5,824 nucleotides of DNA, taken from positions 1 through 5,824 of the forward strand of contig JAHHTM010000093.1 in assembly GCA_020024675.1 (NCBI GenBank), read 5' to 3'. How positions within the stretch are numbered: position 1 is the stretch's first letter; each line of letters opens with the position of its first letter. Both the position numbers and the translations under genes were made by a program. The notes below the pieces were generated by a model. It ran no database searches, was not told the DNA's origin, and was given only the letters and a program-made list of their open reading frames with translations. The stretch comes from Muricomes sp. Its GTDB lineage: Bacteria; Bacillota; Clostridia; Lachnospirales; Lachnospiraceae. Positions 4,254 to 5,824 of the stretch are shown here, piece after piece.

Positions 4254-5824
4254 ATGATACTTGCATGCCATAATTTAAATAAATCATTTGGAGAACAGAT
4301 TATTGTAAAAGATGGTTCTTTCCACATTGAAGACCGCGAAAAAGCCGCACTTGTCGGCGTAAATGGGGCCGGAAAATCAACCATTTTGAAAATGATCATG
4401 AAAGAAGAACCATTAGACAGTGGTGATGTAATCCTTACAAAAGGAAAAACCATCGGTTATCTCGCGCAACAGCAAAATCTTGTAAGCGGTCGTTCCATAT
4501 ATGAAGAAGTAAAAACCGCAAAAGCAGATATTATAGAACTCGAAAAACAAATTCGTTCTATAGAACACGAGCTAAAGGAATTAAACGGCGAAGAACTTGC
4601 AGAACGTTTAAATACATATAACAGGCTTATGTCTCGTTTCGAATCAGAAAACGGATACGCATATGAAAGTGAACTAACAGGCGTTTTAAAAGGTCTTGGA
4701 TTTCAGGAAGAAGATTTTAACAAAAAAACAGACACTCTTTCCGGCGGTGAAAAAACACGTGTTTCCCTAGGAAAACTTCTTTTAACAAAACCTGATATCC
4801 TACTTTTGGACGAGCCTACCAACCATTTGGATTTAAATTCTATCACATGGCTCGAAACATATCTGATCAACTATCCAGGTGCCGTATTTATCGTATCTCA
4901 TGATCGTTTTTTCCTTAACCGTGTTGTCACAAAAGTCATAGAAATCGACAATGGAAGAATGCGCATGTATTCCGGAAATTACAAAGCATATGCGGAGAAA
5001 AAACAACTCATTCGTGATGCCATGTTAAAAGAGTATTTGAATCAGCAAAAAGAAATCAAACATCAAGAAGCTGTCATTGAAAAATTACGCTCATTTAACA
5101 GAGAAAAATCCATCAAACGTGCTGAAAGCCGTGAAAAAATGCTTAATCGTATCACACCTTTAGAAAAACCTGTGGATTCAACAAAAGAAATGCATTTTTC
5201 TTTAGAACCATCTTGCATCAGTGGAAATGATGTTCTTACTGTAGAGCAACTCTCCAAATCCTATGACAAACAGGTTCTGTTTCATGACATTAGTTTTGAA
5301 ATCAAACGTGGAGAACATGTGGCCATTATCGGAGATAATGGAACTGGAAAGACTACTCTTCTTAAAATTTTAAATCAAGTTGTAGAGCCAGATGCCGGGG
5401 AATTCACCCTTGGGTCAAAAGTGAAAATTGGATATTATGATCAGGAGCACCATGTCCTCCATGATAATAAAACCATCTTTGACGAAATTTCAGATGATTA
5501 TCCATCTCTTACAAATACACAAATTCGAAATACATTGGCCGCATTTCAATTTACAGGTGATGAAGTGTATAAGATGATCAGCGATTTAAGTGGCGGTGAA
5601 AAAGGCCGTGTGTCTCTCGCAAAACTAATGCTTTCAGAAGCAAATTTTCTAATTTTGGACGAGCCTACCAACCATCTGGACATTACATCAAAAGAAATTC
5701 TCGAAAAAGCAATCAATGAATATACAGGAACTGTCCTCTACGTTTCTCATGACAGATATTTTATTAACCAAACCGCCAAACGAATATTGGAGCTTGTAAA
5801 TCAGACATTTGTTAACTACATCGG
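4254..5824 (+). CDS. ABC-F family ATPase (YdiF-like translation factor), 3' end cut by window edge
   Basis: An open frame of 523 codons running off the right edge; family members of this type are usually 600-650 residues. Two ABC ATPase domains are present and no membrane segments, which marks a cytoplasmic ABC-F protein that acts on the ribosome E site and P-site tRNA, not a transporter. Domain 1: Walker A GVNGAGKST (35-43), signature LSGGE (162-166), Walker B LLLDEP (183-188), H-switch His216. A charged helical arm lies near 83-130. The interdomain linker (about 240-325) is long, basic and coiled, including LRSFNREKSIKRAESREKM (278-296). Domain 2: Walker A GDNGTGKTT (360-368), LSGGE (445-449), LILDEP (466-471), His499. 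All catalytic residues are intact. Start: ATG with AGGAGG 6 nt upstream. Divergence from rex matches the ydiF-rex neighbourhood of Bacillus; the short leader argues for a housekeeping role over antibiotic resistance, though this cannot be excluded. The C-terminal extension is not visible. Confidence 0.95.
   Translation, partial: MILACHNLNKSFGEQIIVKDGSFHIEDREKAALVGVNGAGKSTILKMIMKEEPLDSGDVILTKGKTIGYLAQQQNLVSGRSIYEEVKTAKADIIELEKQIRSIEHELKELNGEELAERLNTYNRLMSRFESENGYAYESELTGVLKGLGFQEEDFNKKTDTLSGGEKTRVSLGKLLLTKPDILLLDEPTNHLDLNSITWLETYLINYPGAVFIVSHDRFFLNRVVTKVIEIDNGRMRMYSGNYKAYAEKKQLIRDAMLKEYLNQQKEIKHQEAVIEKLRSFNREKSIKRAESREKMLNRITPLEKPVDSTKEMHFSLEPSCISGNDVLTVEQLSKSYDKQVLFHDISFEIKRGEHVAIIGDNGTGKTTLLKILNQVVEPDAGEFTLGSKVKIGYYDQEHHVLHDNKTIFDEISDDYPSLTNTQIRNTLAAFQFTGDEVYKMISDLSGGEKGRVSLAKLMLSEANFLILDEPTNHLDITSKEILEKAINEYTGTVLYVSHDRYFINQTAKRILELVNQTFVNYI
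4804..4831 (+). repeat. Internal direct repeat, copy 1 (Walker B region of ATPase domain 1)
   Basis: This 28-bp segment encoding the LDEPTNHLD motif recurs at 5653-5680 with one mismatch (T for C at base 24), including 23 bp of perfect identity. The two copies are exactly 849 bp, or 283 codons, apart in the same reading frame. Identity extends to synonymous positions, beyond what protein conservation requires. An additional in-register 12-bp match (GGCGGTGAAAAA at 4743 and 5592) lies at the signature motif. Confidence 0.85.
5653..5680 (+). repeat. Internal direct repeat, copy 2 (Walker B region of ATPase domain 2)
   Basis: Second copy of the 28-bp segment at 4804-4831, differing at a single synonymous base. 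It encodes the same LDEPTNHLD motif in the second ATPase domain, in the same frame, 849 bp downstream. Confidence 0.85.

Noticed and set aside
4169..5257. Minus-strand frames of 94 and 64 codons inside or overlapping the ABC-F gene
   Set aside because: They lie antisense to an unambiguous ABC-F coding frame, and no recognisable motif or promoter supports them.
1..5824. tRNA, rRNA, CRISPR array, insertion sequence, phage or att-like features
   Set aside because: No tandem spaced repeats, transposase-like frames, terminal inverted repeats or tRNA-like cloverleaf segments were seen on either strand.

Overview
The window looks like chromosomal housekeeping DNA from a low-GC Firmicute. The protein flavour and gene order (rex, nnr, alr, mazF, yebC, with an ABC-F gene divergent from rex) suggest class Clostridia, probably a Lachnospiraceae-type gut anaerobe. 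That assignment rests on recalled family resemblance, not on a search. There is no rRNA, tRNA, CRISPR array, transposase, phage gene or att-like site. Nothing here amounts to a clear new system. The points worth a second look are regulatory and contextual.

Layout: on the minus strand, reading right to left, are rex (redox-sensing repressor), nnr (fused NAD(P)HX epimerase/dehydratase), alr (alanine racemase), mazF (EndoA-type mRNA interferase) and the first 28 codons of a YebC/PmpR-family gene cut by the left edge. nnr and alr are 5 nt apart and alr and mazF 93 nt apart, so nnr-alr-mazF is probably one transcription unit. A good extended -10 promoter lies in front of nnr, just after a hairpin that follows rex. 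The yebC-like gene has its own promoter. On the plus strand is one ABC-F ATPase gene, cut by the right edge after 523 codons.

How they fit together: rex and the ABC-F gene are divergent from a 190-bp intergenic region with back-to-back promoters whose -35 elements are only 9 bp apart. A Rex-operator-like half site sits in the rex promoter spacer. Rex senses NADH/NAD+ and the adjacent Nnr repairs hydrated NAD(P)H, a plausible nicotinamide-cofactor theme. Alr supplies D-alanine for peptidoglycan. The neighbouring MazF is the alr-linked toxin known from Bacillus, but no antitoxin gene fits in front of it here. The ABC-F protein resembles housekeeping YdiF-type translation factors, as in Bacillus where ydiF lies near rex.
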